A stretch of 64,000 bases of DNA from Lachnospiraceae bacterium (GTDB taxonomy: Bacteria; Bacillota; Clostridia; Lachnospirales; Lachnospiraceae), in NCBI GenBank assembly GCA_016290905.1, contig JAEEVO010000006.1, forward strand, positions 1 through 64,000. The letters are read 5' to 3'. Numbering within the stretch: the first letter of the stretch is position 1; each line of letters opens with the position of its first letter. Of this stretch, positions 1 to 8,192 are shown one piece after another. Position numbers and translations under genes: made by a program. The notes beneath the pieces are model-generated. The model searched no databases, was not told the DNA's origin, and saw nothing but the letters and a program-made list of their open reading frames with translations.

Positions 1-153
1 AACACCGATGCTCACACATTCGGCATCTGCTGCTATACCTCCGTTTCCGGGGAGGCAGTAGATTTTGGAAACTAAAGGACTCTTCTTTATAGCTTTAATT
101 ATGGCGTGCTCTCTGCCGCCTGAGCCGATAACGGCTACGGTCTGCTGTGACAT
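1..153 (-). CDS. purD: Phosphoribosylamine-glycine ligase (GAR synthetase), N-terminal part only
   Basis: This is the first 51 codons of PurD, cut by the left window edge. PurD makes glycinamide ribonucleotide from phosphoribosylamine, glycine and ATP, the second step of de novo purine synthesis. The visible N-terminus reads [11 protein letters not shown] and then a PGNGGIA motif, both hallmark N-terminal GARS motifs. The ATG at 153 sits behind a GAGAGGAG ribosome site. It is the last visible gene of the purine operon, 13 bases after the small FakA-like gene, which supports co-transcription with purE, purM, purN and purB. The rest of the enzyme (usually about 420 residues) lies outside the window. 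Confidence 0.93.
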   Translation of the reverse strand, partial: MSQQTVAVIGSGGREHAIIKAIKKSPLVSKIYCLPGNGGIAADAECVSIGV

Positions 154-166
154 ATTTTTTCTCCTC

Positions 167-427
167 TCAACCATGAAGTCCTTTGGACTGACGTATCATA
201 TCCTCTACTACTATGTCATATATCTCACCGATGGAAGCACAATATTCCAAAAGCTTCCAGGGCTCATTTGTATGAAAATGTACCTTTATCAGGTCTTCGT
301 CACCTACCGCCAAGAGACAGTCGCCTACTAAATTTGCGGTGATGTAATCTGTGATAACGTCCTCATCCAGGTCATGTCCTTCGATGAGAAGCTGTGTGTC
401 GTAACGAAATTCGATTTTTTCTGCCAT
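167..427 (-). CDS. Small stand-alone FakA/DAK2-associated domain protein
   Basis: An 86-residue protein matching only the middle (DegV-partner, YloV/FakA-like) domain of the fatty-acid-kinase family. Diagnostic words are [20 protein letters not shown] followed by a C-terminal IVVEDMIRQ, which mirror the KVHvHTn...NM..Q pattern of YloV proteins. The kinase (DAK2/DhaL) domain that normally precedes this segment is absent, so it cannot be a complete kinase. It lies between a Nudix hydrolase and purD with short gaps, inside the purine operon. It might be a regulatory or binding module; I cannot assign a ligand. The start ATG follows AAAGGAAA. The family match is fairly firm, the function unknown. 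Confidence 0.7.
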   Translation of the reverse strand: MAEKIEFRYDTQLLIEGHDLDEDVITDYITANLVGDCLLAVGDEDLIKVHFHTNEPWKLLEYCASIGEIYDIVVEDMIRQSKGLHG

Positions 428-459
428 AATTATTTCCTTTCTTTGTCACACCAATATGA

Positions 460-957
460 TCATGCCTGCAAAGCTAAATCTTTATATAGTCCGTATTTCT
501 TCCCGATAGAATATACAAACTCTTCGCTGGCAATCATTTGCTGTATTTCTTCATCTGAAGCCCATTTGACATCTACCGTCTCTGTCGGCTGTAAAACGAT
601 ATCTTTGATATCAATATCCTTTTTCAAAACATAGATATCCTGAAAATAGTTTTTATGGGCATAAGTAGCGATAAGCTTTAATTCATCCTCGGTTGCAGAT
701 ATTCCTGTTTCTTCAAAAAGCTCACGGACAGCTGATTTCGCAGTTATTTCTCCTGCAAGAGTCCCACCACCTGTAAACTCCCACTGATTACCGGCTTTTT
801 TATCTGGATGTCTTTTTGTAGTCAGGAACTTTCCTTCCGAATTAACAACCCAGACCTCACAGCATACGTAATACTCTCCGTCCTCGAACTTATCTCCCCT
901 AAGATGAGTCCGTCCGAGGGGTTTTCTTTCCGAATCATATAAATCCCAATACTCCAT
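460..957 (-). CDS. Nudix hydrolase, IPP-isomerase-like subgroup
   Basis: A 165-residue Nudix protein. It carries an intact Nudix box (G-x5-E-x7-REL-x-EE-x-GI) at about residues 66-88, with the metal-binding RELFEETG core. The N-terminus MEYWDLYDSERKPLGRTH is typical of the Nudix group related to isopentenyl-diphosphate isomerase and YfcD, whose members hydrolyse assorted nucleoside diphosphate derivatives. The substrate cannot be told from sequence. The gene sits between purB and purD in the purine operon, 32 bases before the FakA-like gene, so a nucleotide clean-up role is a reasonable guess. No strong ribosome site precedes the ATG, and the 111-base gap to purB contains a short inverted repeat. 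Confidence 0.85.
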   Translation of the reverse strand: MEYWDLYDSERKPLGRTHLRGDKFEDGEYYVCCEVWVVNSEGKFLTTKRHPDKKAGNQWEFTGGGTLAGEITAKSAVRELFEETGISATEDELKLIATYAHKNYFQDIYVLKKDIDIKDIVLQPTETVDVKWASDEEIQQMIASEEFVYSIGKKYGLYKDLALQA

Positions 958-1015
958 TCATTTTCTTGTATGCTGCATTTAGAAGCAGATACATCTCCTT
1001 TCCTTTCTTTTTTGG

Positions 1016-1048
1016 GATGTGACAAAGAGAACCGTCCCCATTGTCACA
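1016..1048. repeat. Short inverted repeat with AACCGTCCCC core
   Basis: The ends TGTGACAA and TTGTCACA form a perfect 8-bp inverted repeat around an AGAGAACCGTCCCC core, just after the purB stop. The same AACCGTCCC word recurs in an inverted arrangement at 16975-17054. Such words are familiar as dispersed repeats in Clostridia; the link to REP-type elements is from memory and inferential. Confidence 0.5.
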
Positions 1049-1068
1049 TCCGTCCTTCCTGTCACATA

Positions 1069-2505
1069 TTAAACGTTAAGCACGCTCTCAACCGGTGCCT
1101 CGTAAATCCTGTCAAGTACGGGCTCAACAAAGTCTCTTAAGAACTCTTCAACCTGCGAAACGGAACGCCCGGTATACTTTGCAGGGTCGAGGTTGGAGCG
1201 GAGCTCTTCGTCGCTGAGCTTGAATGCAGGGTCTGCTGCGATACGGTCGATCAGGTCGCAGGGCTTACCCTCAAGTTTAACACCTGCAGCAGCAGCATGG
1301 GAGTGAACTCTGAGTCTTTCGTGGAGCTCCTGACGATCGCCGCCACGCTTAACAGACTCCATCATGATATTTTCGGTAGCCATGTAAGGCAGCTTCTCCA
1401 TAACTCTGCGGGTGATGACCTTGTCATATACAACAAGTCCCGAAGAAATATTGATGTAGATATTTAAGATTGCGTCAACTGCCAAAAATGCCTCAGCCAC
1501 ACTGATCCTCTTGTTTGCCGAATCGTCCAGGGTTCTTTCAAACATCTGGGTTGCGGAAGTCATGGCAGGATTGAGCGAATCTATAATTACATATCTTGCC
1601 AGAGCATCGATACGCTCGCTTCTCATAGGATTTCTCTTATAAGGCATCGCTGATGAACCGATCTGGTTTTTCTCGAAAGGTTCCTCCATTTCTTCAAAGG
1701 ACTGAAGAATTCTAAGATCCTGAGTAAACTTGTATGCGCTCTGTGCAAAACCTGAAAGAACATTAAGGAAGAACGAGTCAAGCTTTCTTGAATATGTCTG
1801 TCCGGAAACGGGCATACATGCTTCAAACCCAAGATCTGCTGCAATAAGTGCCTCAAGCTCCTTTACCTTAGCCTCATCGTTTTCAAAAAGCTCCATAAAA
1901 CTTGCCTGTGTACCGGTGGTACCCTTTGAACCTAAGAGCTTTAATCTTCCCATCTGGAATTCAAGGTTTTCAACATCCATAAGGAGTTCATTGAGCCACA
2001 GAGTAGCACGCTTTCCTACTGTTGTTAACTGTGCGGGTTGAAGATGTGTATATGCTAAGCAAGGAAGCGCCTTATACTTTTCAGCAAACTCAGCCAAGTT
2101 CTTTATAACCTGACCTGCTTTTTTAAGAACAAGCTTTGAAGCCTCCCTAAGCACGATAACGTCTGTGTTGTCTGTAACATAGCATGAAGTAGCGCCTAAG
2201 TGGATGATGGGCTCAGCCTTCGGACACTGCTGTCCGTATGCGTATACGTGGGACATAACGTCGTGACGTACTATCTTTTCTCTTTCCTTAGCCACATCAA
2301 AGTTAATGTCTGTAGCATGTGCTTCAAGCTCGGCCACCTGCTCGTCCGTAATGTTAAGTCCTAATTTCTTCTCTGATTTTGCGAGCGAGATCCAAAGCTT
2401 TCTCCATGTACGGAATTTGAATTCCTCGCTAAAGATGTACTGCATATCATCGCTCGCATAACGTGTCGAAAGCGGGGATATGTACTTTGTCCTGTCCTCT
2501 GACAT
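1069..2505 (-). CDS. purB: Adenylosuccinate lyase
   Basis: A 478-residue adenylosuccinate lyase of the fumarase/aspartase superfamily. It acts twice in purine synthesis, releasing fumarate from SAICAR and from adenylosuccinate. The superfamily signature GSSAMPYKRNP lies near residues 283-293, the active-site histidine region THLQPAQ near 153-159, and a GTTGTQ loop near 195-200. The length agrees with Firmicutes PurB. The ATG follows AGAGGAGAG. It lies 42 bases downstream of purN in the same direction, so it belongs to the purE-M-N-B unit. No anomalies seen. Confidence 0.96.
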   Translation of the reverse strand: MSEDRTKYISPLSTRYASDDMQYIFSEEFKFRTWRKLWISLAKSEKKLGLNITDEQVAELEAHATDINFDVAKEREKIVRHDVMSHVYAYGQQCPKAEPIIHLGATSCYVTDNTDVIVLREASKLVLKKAGQVIKNLAEFAEKYKALPCLAYTHLQPAQLTTVGKRATLWLNELLMDVENLEFQMGRLKLLGSKGTTGTQASFMELFENDEAKVKELEALIAADLGFEACMPVSGQTYSRKLDSFFLNVLSGFAQSAYKFTQDLRILQSFEEMEEPFEKNQIGSSAMPYKRNPMRSERIDALARYVIIDSLNPAMTSATQMFERTLDDSANKRISVAEAFLAVDAILNIYINISSGLVVYDKVITRRVMEKLPYMATENIMMESVKRGGDRQELHERLRVHSHAAAAGVKLEGKPCDLIDRIAADPAFKLSDEELRSNLDPAKYTGRSVSQVEEFLRDFVEPVLDRIYEAPVESVLNV

Positions 2506-2547
2506 ACTTACTCTCCTCTTCTGTATCTTTTATGTATAAATTTCCGA

Positions 2548-3222
2548 TCAATGTTTACCAAAGAATTTATTCAACGATATTTTATCTACGGTTTCAGTGC
2601 CGTAGTCGTCATCCATTTTCCCTTCACAGATCTTTTTGGCAACAAGCTCTGCTGCCTGCGGCAGTATGATCCACTCTGCTTGCTCCATGACTCTCTTCTG
2701 TAAAACCTCAGGCGTATCCCCGTCAAGCACGTCTACTGCCTTCTGGAGTATGATCTTACCGCCGTCTGTTACCTCATTTACGAAATGCACTGTTGCGCCG
2801 GTAACCTTTACGCCGTATTTCAAAACCTCTTCATGTACGTGAAGACCGTAGAAGCCGTCTCCGCAGAACGAAGGTATGAGCGCAGGATGCACGTTTATGA
2901 TCCTATCCGGATATTTCTTTACGAAATCTGCCGAAAGTACCAGCATGAAGCCCGCCAGGATTATCATCTCTATACGGTTGTCGTCCAGCGTTTTCTTAAG
3001 CACTGCTTCAAACGACGGCTTGTCAGGATATGCTTTTCTTTCGACAACAACCGACTTTATTCCTGCCTTCGCGGCACGCTCAAGGGCAAATACCCCGGGT
3101 TTGCTGGCTACCACCAATGCTATTTCGCCATGCGGGATCTTACCTGCTTTTTCAGCATCTATAAGTGCCTGCAGGTTTGTTCCGCCTCCGGAAACAAAAA
3201 CTGCAATCCTAGTTTTGTTCAT
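2548..3222 (-). CDS. purN: Phosphoribosylglycinamide formyltransferase
   Basis: A 224-residue GART enzyme that transfers a formyl group from 10-formyl-THF to glycinamide ribonucleotide. The N-terminal nucleotide loop VSGGGTNLQ, the catalytic NVHPALIPSF stretch and the VTDGGKII stretch with the conserved aspartate are all present. The frame stays open upstream to 3318, but the ATG at 3222 is chosen because AGAAAGGA lies just before it and the family begins this close to the beta strand. The C-terminal extension after the core is slightly longer than in Escherichia coli PurN. It lies between purM (144-base gap) and purB. Confidence 0.94.
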   Translation of the reverse strand: MNKTRIAVFVSGGGTNLQALIDAEKAGKIPHGEIALVVASKPGVFALERAAKAGIKSVVVERKAYPDKPSFEAVLKKTLDDNRIEMIILAGFMLVLSADFVKKYPDRIINVHPALIPSFCGDGFYGLHVHEEVLKYGVKVTGATVHFVNEVTDGGKIILQKAVDVLDGDTPEVLQKRVMEQAEWIILPQAAELVAKKICEGKMDDDYGTETVDKISLNKFFGKH

Positions 3223-3366
3223 AAAATATCCTTTCTTTCTATCACAGCTTCGCCCTGATGCCGTTAAGCCGATATCATGCTTCATAGACATCTTCACTTC
3301 GCCGGTTAAGCATCTCAACCACTTCTTGGTAGAGATGATCCTCTCAATGGGAATCTTTTTTGATGC

Positions 3367-4407
3367 TTAGATCAGTTCAACCCCGTCAACGCCCTCTGCC
3401 AGCTCACCGATAACATATGCGTCAACATCGTTTGCCTTTAATGAAGCTATTGCCTTGTCGACATCCTCGGGAGCTACGATGACGCTCATACCGACGCCCA
3501 TGTTGTAGGTATTGAACATATCATGCTCGTCAATCTTTCCTTCTTTTGCAAGGAGATTGAAGATGGGCAGTATCCTGACATCGGACTTCTTGATACGCGC
3601 ACCCAGTCCCTTCTTGATACTTCTCGGTATATTCTCATAGAAACCGCCGCCGGTGATGTGTGAAATTCCCTTAACGGCTACCTGATCTATAAGTGCAAGT
3701 ATCGGCTTTACATAAATCCTGGTAGGAGTGAGCAATGTCTCACCGAGTCCTCTGCCGCCGAGTTCTGCTATCGGAAGTGTCAGATTTGTATGTTCAATGT
3801 TAAATATCTTTCTTACCAGTGAAAAACCGTTCGAATGAACACCGGTTGAAGGAAGGGCGATCACTACATCTCCAGCCTTCTGGGTATCGGTGTTTATAAC
3901 TTTTTCTTTATCAACGATACCTACAGAGAATCCTGCAAGATCATACTCATCCTCCGGCATAAGTCTGGGATGCTCGGCAGTCTCTCCGCCGATAAGCGCA
4001 CAGCCGGCCTGAACACAGCCTTCAGCGACACCGGATACGATAGTCGCTATCTTTTCCGGGATATTCTTTCCGCATGCGATATAATCAAGGAAAAACATGG
4101 GACGCGCACCGCAGCAGATGATATCATTAACGCACATTGCCACGCAGTCGATACCCACGGTATCATGCTTGTCCATGAGAAATGCGATCTTGATCTTTGT
4201 TCCTACGCCATCGGTACCGCTGACCAGTACGGGCTCCTTCATACCGGCGAGTGACGGAACGAAAAGGCCTCCAAAGCCGCCGATATCCGGGGTACTCTCT
4301 GATGTTTTGGTCCTTGCGATGCTGCTCTTCATAAGCTCCACAGCCTTATAGCCTGCTGTGATATCAACACCGGCTGCCTTGTAGCTCTCGCTGAAACTGT
4401 TGTTCAT
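3367..4407 (-). CDS. purM: Phosphoribosylformylglycinamidine cyclo-ligase (AIR synthetase)
   Basis: A 346-residue PurM, which closes the imidazole ring using ATP to give aminoimidazole ribonucleotide. Family motifs are present in order: a GGFGGLF loop near residue 44, [23 protein letters not shown], and [11 protein letters not shown]. The length is that of the family. AAAGGAAGG stands before the ATG. It is separated from purE by 169 bases holding two hairpins, more than the other gaps in the operon, which suggests differential expression or RNA processing between purE and purM. Confidence 0.96.
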   Translation of the reverse strand: MNNSFSESYKAAGVDITAGYKAVELMKSSIARTKTSESTPDIGGFGGLFVPSLAGMKEPVLVSGTDGVGTKIKIAFLMDKHDTVGIDCVAMCVNDIICCGARPMFFLDYIACGKNIPEKIATIVSGVAEGCVQAGCALIGGETAEHPRLMPEDEYDLAGFSVGIVDKEKVINTDTQKAGDVVIALPSTGVHSNGFSLVRKIFNIEHTNLTLPIAELGGRGLGETLLTPTRIYVKPILALIDQVAVKGISHITGGGFYENIPRSIKKGLGARIKKSDVRILPIFNLLAKEGKIDEHDMFNTYNMGVGMSVIVAPEDVDKAIASLKANDVDAYVIGELAEGVDGVELI

Positions 4408-4477
4408 GCTATTTACCTTCCTTTATGAATTTTGCAGGCATGGTATACATCGATGCCGTGTCTGCTCGACATCGACG

Positions 4478-4550
4478 AAAAACAGAAATTATGCCTTCTG
4501 TTTTTAATCTTTATTTGAGTCATCAATCAGATAAGCGTCCCTCTGATTGA
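4478..4550. other. Two hairpins between purE and purM
   Basis: 4478-4505 pairs AAAAACAG with CTGTTTTT, and 4523-4550 pairs TCAATCAGA with TCTGATTGA (nine perfect pairs, ten-base loop). Read in the operon direction the first hairpin ends in a T-run and may act as a partial terminator or a processing site between purE and the rest of the operon. Function is inferred. Confidence 0.45.
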
Positions 4551-4576
4551 CAAAAACACCAAAAGTTGTCATGGGG

Positions 4577-5062
4577 TTAACCCATGGCAACTTCCGCATT
4601 TGCACTTAAAACCTTATCTGCATTGGCTTTACGTTCATTATCCAATTTTGCTGCAAGTCCCTCATCACACAACGAAAGTATCTCTATCGCAAGCAATGCT
4701 GCGTTCGACGCTCCGTCTATACCTACCGTTGCAACAGGTATTCCGGAAGGCATTTGCACTGTCGAAAGAAGAGCATCCATACCCTGGAGAGAAGAGGCAT
4801 TTATCGGGATCCCTATAACCGGTATGGTCGTGTTCGCCGCAATGGCTCCTGCCAGATGTGCGGCCATTCCCGCAGCGGCTATGATAACTCCGAATCCGTT
4901 TTGTCTTGCATTAACGGAAAACTCTCTTGCTTCTACAGGTGTCCTGTGTGCCGAATAAACATGTATTTCATAGGGAACTTCAAACCGCTTTAAAATATCA
5001 ACCGCTTTCTCAAGCTTGGGAAGATCGCTCTTACTTCCCATAACAATCCCGACTTTCTTCAT
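4577..5062 (-). CDS. purE: N5-carboxyaminoimidazole ribonucleotide mutase
   Basis: A 161-residue PurE. It begins with the nucleotide-binding GSKSDLP loop, followed by SAHRTP (catalytic histidine) and the GMAAHLAG and VQMPSGIPVATVGI stretches. Members of this class rearrange N5-CAIR to CAIR after PurK; purK is not in the window. An earlier in-frame ATG exists at 5077, but the ATG at 5062 has AAGAGG seven bases upstream and starts at the conserved KKVGIVMGS, so I use it. First gene of the purine operon, with a good promoter about 120 bases upstream. Confidence 0.93.
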   Translation of the reverse strand: MKKVGIVMGSKSDLPKLEKAVDILKRFEVPYEIHVYSAHRTPVEAREFSVNARQNGFGVIIAAAGMAAHLAGAIAANTTIPVIGIPINASSLQGMDALLSTVQMPSGIPVATVGIDGASNAALLAIEILSLCDEGLAAKLDNERKANADKVLSANAEVAMG

Positions 5063-5183
5063 TTTAAACCTCTTCATATTAATATGTAAAAACTATTCCT
5101 GATCAAAACCGGCGCCGCCGACAATTCGCTCTGCCGTACAAAAGTCAATAGGCAAAACGGCGCATTGGGAAAAACACAAATCA

Positions 5184-5213
5184 ATATTATCACAGCCACG
5201 CAGGAAATGTCAA
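5184..5213 (-). promoter_or_regulatory. Promoter of the purine operon
   Basis: On the minus strand TTGACA (5208-5213), an 18-base spacer and TAATAT (5184-5189) form a near-consensus sigma-A promoter. It implies a leader of roughly 115 bases before purE. I looked for a purine (guanine/adenine) riboswitch in this leader and did not recognise one. Confidence 0.75.
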
Positions 5214-5248
5214 TTTATTTTTCTTTCTTAATTCTTATAAGCAAAATG

Positions 5249-6031
5249 TTACTTCTTCTCTGCTTCGTCTTTAAGATCTTCCTCTGTCAGCCTGTTAAAG
5301 GTCAAAACATACTCAGATTCGGTACCGTCTTCTCCGGTTGTTTTCACCGTGATGGTAATTATCTTGTTTTCAAAAGTGTAGGATGCTTCTTCGTTACCTA
5401 TCTTCATTGTATGTTTTGCGGAATCGTAATTAACAAGTGAGACGCCTACATTGATTATATCAAGTTTTCCCATCCTGTTTCCTTCTATTGTGAGAGTGCT
5501 GAATCTCTTTTGGGGAGTAAACATATCCAGAGAATTTTGTATATCCTCTCTTCCTGAAACAGATATAAGCTTATATTTACCCGTAAACTCATCCACAGGT
5601 TTTCCCCACCAATCAATATCCTCAGGGAATACAGCTGTGATCTTTGCTGCTTCCTCATCCGTTATCCTGTCAAATATCAACCTGTGAGTTTCTGTTTCCA
5701 AACCATATCTTAACGTAATCTTTAATTGGTTATCTTCTAAAGTATATTTAAATATATCACCGTGAACATCCCATAACTCATTCTCATTCCATCTCAGTTC
5801 CGTTTTAGTATCACCCAGATAATAGAACGCACTGCCGTCTTCATTTATAACCATGGACCCCATGAAAACATTCTTTTCGGCAAGTTCTTTCTCCAGATCT
5901 TTGGTAATTTTCTCTTTTGAATCGATCTTATAGCTTGTAAGCTTATAATATCCGACTATTTCGTCTCCTCCGCAACCTGTTACAGAGAAAACAAGACACA
6001 CCGCCAATAATACACATAATAGTTTTTTCAT
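5249..6031 (-). CDS. Putative lipoprotein, function unknown
   Basis: A 260-residue exported lipoprotein. The ATG at 6031 opens a signal peptide (KK, hydrophobic stretch) ending in a lipobox VTGC, so the mature protein would be anchored on the outer face of the membrane. The frame extends upstream to 6127, but that part is unlike a signal peptide. The body has two similar halves: both contain a YKL(T/I)S stretch (GYYKLTSYKI near the start, GKYKLISVSG in the middle) and each ends in a LxFxR(I/L)T(D/E)E phrase, so it is probably an internal duplication of a small beta-rich lipocalin-like unit. I do not recognise a named family. It has its own promoter and is monocistronic. Confidence 0.75.
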   Translation of the reverse strand: MKKLLCVLLAVCLVFSVTGCGGDEIVGYYKLTSYKIDSKEKITKDLEKELAEKNVFMGSMVINEDGSAFYYLGDTKTELRWNENELWDVHGDIFKYTLEDNQLKITLRYGLETETHRLIFDRITDEEAAKITAVFPEDIDWWGKPVDEFTGKYKLISVSGREDIQNSLDMFTPQKRFSTLTIEGNRMGKLDIINVGVSLVNYDSAKHTMKIGNEEASYTFENKIITITVKTTGEDGTESEYVLTFNRLTEEDLKDEAEKK

Positions 6032-6081
6032 ACTCTTTTGCCCTCTGTTTCTAACAACGTATCCTTGTTTTCCGGAACACA

Positions 6082-6146
6082 AAGCCCGATGTACCTGACA
6101 ATCGGGCTGACAAAGAAATATTATCACAAAAATAATTTTTTTACAA
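6082..6146 (-). promoter_or_regulatory. Promoter and 5' hairpin of the lipoprotein gene
   Basis: TTGTAA (6141-6146), 17 bases, TAATAT (6118-6123) on the minus strand. Just downstream, 6082-6107 pairs AGCCCGAT with ATCGGGCT, giving a stable hairpin early in the leader. Confidence 0.6.
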
Positions 6147-6157
6147 TATCAGAATTA

Positions 6158-6460
6158 TTATTCTTCATAATCCATGCAGACACGGCTGGCGGTAAACGGT
6201 CTTACTTTTGTATTTGCCACTTCCACATGCTCCGGATGTACCGAATAACCCTTTAAAGACGCCTCATCCGTAAAAACCGAATCCAGCATGACATCACAGT
6301 TTGAAGATGGCAGGGGATTTACATTTACCTTTATATCAACAAGTCCGGGAATCTTTCCTTTAAGTCCTTCAAGTCCCTGTTTGATACCGGCTTTGATAGT
6401 ACTCTTTTCCTCCGATGAATACTCTTCCTTCAGTTTCCAAAGAATCACATGTTTAACCAT
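6158..6460 (-). CDS. Dabb (stress-responsive A/B barrel) family protein
   Basis: A 100-residue single-domain dimeric alpha-beta barrel protein. It begins MVKHVILWKLK and has the HPEHVEV phrase and the C-terminal aromatic segment typical of the Dabb family. Family members are small dimers of mostly unknown role, some of them enzymes on polyketide-like substrates. It follows the coiled-coil gene by 14 bases and is probably the last gene of the histidine kinase, response regulator, coiled-coil, Dabb unit. No catalytic residues can be assigned. Confidence 0.85.
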   Translation of the reverse strand: MVKHVILWKLKEEYSSEEKSTIKAGIKQGLEGLKGKIPGLVDIKVNVNPLPSSNCDVMLDSVFTDEASLKGYSVHPEHVEVANTKVRPFTASRVCMDYEE

Positions 6461-6474
6461 TTTTCTCTTCCTTC

Positions 6475-7440
6475 CTACTTTTTCTTTTTCCCGAAAAGCT
6501 TGAATCCACCCTTTTTCGAGTCTTCATTTGCATTGTTCTTTGCTTCTTCCTCAAGCTTAAACTGCTCATATTCCGCATCAAGATCAAAATCATCCGCGGT
6601 AAATCCGTGCCCATATGCGGGTGTGGACTTCTCAAGAGCCTCTCTTTCTTCCGGTGAAAGCCTGTTATAGTCTTCTTCCGACATTGTACTTACCTGTTTT
6701 GAGATTACGGGAGCGCTCTTTTTTGCCTTATTGTGGGAGCGTCTCGTGGTAAAAGTTACTCCCGGATTTTCCCCCGGACGGTTAACTCTGATAACGGGTG
6801 CCGGAGGTTTGGGCGGCTCAGGAAATTCATCTTCGGAAACCGTTTTCTCATTTTTTTTCGTATCGTCCTTCTTTTCAACGGCCTCCCTTTTCTTCTCTGC
6901 CTTCTTCGCTTCTTCCTCGGCCTTTGCTTCCGCTTCTTCTTCGGCTCTTGCCTCTGCCGCCTCTTCCCTGATCTCATTCAACAGCTTTAGGTAAGTATCG
7001 CGGTCATGAAGTTCTGCCAGCTGATTTTTTATCTGATCGCGGTTCTCCTTAAGAGCCGCCTGTTTATCATCAATCTGCGCAAGGAATCCGAGATATTGCT
7101 CTTTTATGCTTTTTGTAGTCTGTTCCATGGCTGCGGATATCTCATCCATCATTGTATCCGTATAGCTAAGAGTCGCTGCCTGTATATCCTCAGCGCTTAT
7201 CTTAGCCTTTGCAATGATCTCGGAGGCTTCCCTTTCTGTTTCTATACGTGCTCTTTCCTTTGCGCGTGTAGTCGCCTCATATTGATCGAGCACCTCATAC
7301 ATTGCCTCATTCAATTCTTCCAGAAGCGTAAACATCTCCGCCTTTGACAGTATTACAAGATCCGGCGAGTTCTGATATGCTTCTCCTTTTGCAAATAAAA
7401 TATGTATTCTCTTACAGATTTCCTCTACTCGGGTAGGCAT
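6475..7440 (-). CDS. Coiled-coil protein of unknown function
   Basis: A 321-residue soluble protein. Residues about 40-200 are almost continuous coiled coil, rich in A, E, K and R, including an EEEAEAKAEEEAKKAEKK-like run. A proline-rich stretch (PEPPKPPAPV) follows, and the tail ends in KLFGKKKK. The layout recalls DivIVA-like or ATP-synthase-stalk-like proteins, which often localise to membranes or poles, but no DivIVA N-terminal motif is clear. It lies 38 bases after the response regulator gene and 14 before the Dabb gene, so it is likely an output or partner of that two-component operon. No function assigned. Confidence 0.7.
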   Translation of the reverse strand: MPTRVEEICKRIHILFAKGEAYQNSPDLVILSKAEMFTLLEELNEAMYEVLDQYEATTRAKERARIETEREASEIIAKAKISAEDIQAATLSYTDTMMDEISAAMEQTTKSIKEQYLGFLAQIDDKQAALKENRDQIKNQLAELHDRDTYLKLLNEIREEAAEARAEEEAEAKAEEEAKKAEKKREAVEKKDDTKKNEKTVSEDEFPEPPKPPAPVIRVNRPGENPGVTFTTRRSHNKAKKSAPVISKQVSTMSEEDYNRLSPEEREALEKSTPAYGHGFTADDFDLDAEYEQFKLEEEAKNNANEDSKKGGFKLFGKKKK

Positions 7441-7478
7441 GTCCGTTTTTTCCTTTCAGTAAAATGTCCGGTATCGCA

Positions 7479-8168
7479 TCATATCTTAAAGCGGTATCCC
7501 GCGCCCCAGATGGTCTCGATATATTGGGGATTGCTCGTGCTTATCTCTATCTTTTCCCTGATCTTCTTTATATGTACCGTAACGGTAGCTATGTCTCCGA
7601 TAAGGTCGGCGTCCCAGATCTCGCTGAATAGTTCTTCCTTGGAATATACCCTGTTCGGATGTTCCGCAAGGAAGGTCAGCAGGTCGAACTCCTTGGTCGT
7701 AAACTGCTTTTCCTCATCATTGATATAAACCCTGCGGGCGGTCTTGTCTATGCGCAGCCCTCTGATCTCAATGATCTCATTGGGCTTCCTGTCGCTCCCG
7801 ACAAGCCTTTCATAGCGGCTCAAATGCGCCTTTACACGGGCAACAAGCTCACTGGGGCTGAAGGGCTTTGTCATATAGTCATCCGCTCCGAGACCTAAGC
7901 CCCGGATTTTATCGATATCGTCCTTTTTGGCTGAAACTATTATTATAGGAAGGTTTTTGCTTTCTCTTATATTCTTACAAATGTCAAACCCGTCCATCCC
8001 GGGGAGCATAAGATCAAGTATCATCAGGCTGAAATCCTCATTAAGCGCTCTTTTAAGCCCTGCTTCTCCGGTATTCTCGATAACCACTTCAAAATCCGAA
8101 AGCTCTAAGTAATCCTTTTCGAGCTCCGCGATCTCACTTTCATCTTCAATAATAAGTATTCTCTCCAT
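7479..8168 (-). CDS. OmpR/PhoB-family response regulator
   Basis: A 229-residue two-domain regulator. The receiver domain has the acidic pair ED at 8-9, phospho-acceptor D52 in MILDLMLPGMDG, and K101 in the TKPF motif. The C-terminal winged helix (about 135-229) has the TTKEFDLLTFL start and ends GAGYRF. It should bind DNA as a dimer when phosphorylated by the kinase encoded 24 bases upstream. Its target genes are unknown; the co-transcribed coiled-coil and Dabb genes are candidates. Confidence 0.95.
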   Translation of the reverse strand: MERILIIEDESEIAELEKDYLELSDFEVVIENTGEAGLKRALNEDFSLMILDLMLPGMDGFDICKNIRESKNLPIIIVSAKKDDIDKIRGLGLGADDYMTKPFSPSELVARVKAHLSRYERLVGSDRKPNEIIEIRGLRIDKTARRVYINDEEKQFTTKEFDLLTFLAEHPNRVYSKEELFSEIWDADLIGDIATVTVHIKKIREKIEISTSNPQYIETIWGAGYRFKI

Positions 8169-8192
8169 ATGTCATCCTTTCCTTATCAAATC

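Noticed and set aside
3223-3318. N-terminal extension of purN
   Set aside because: In-frame but without ribosome site, and the family begins at the NKTRIAVFVSGG segment.
5063-5183. Purine riboswitch in the purE leader
   Set aside because: I saw no xpt-pbuX-like three-way junction words; only a promoter and plain leader could be supported.
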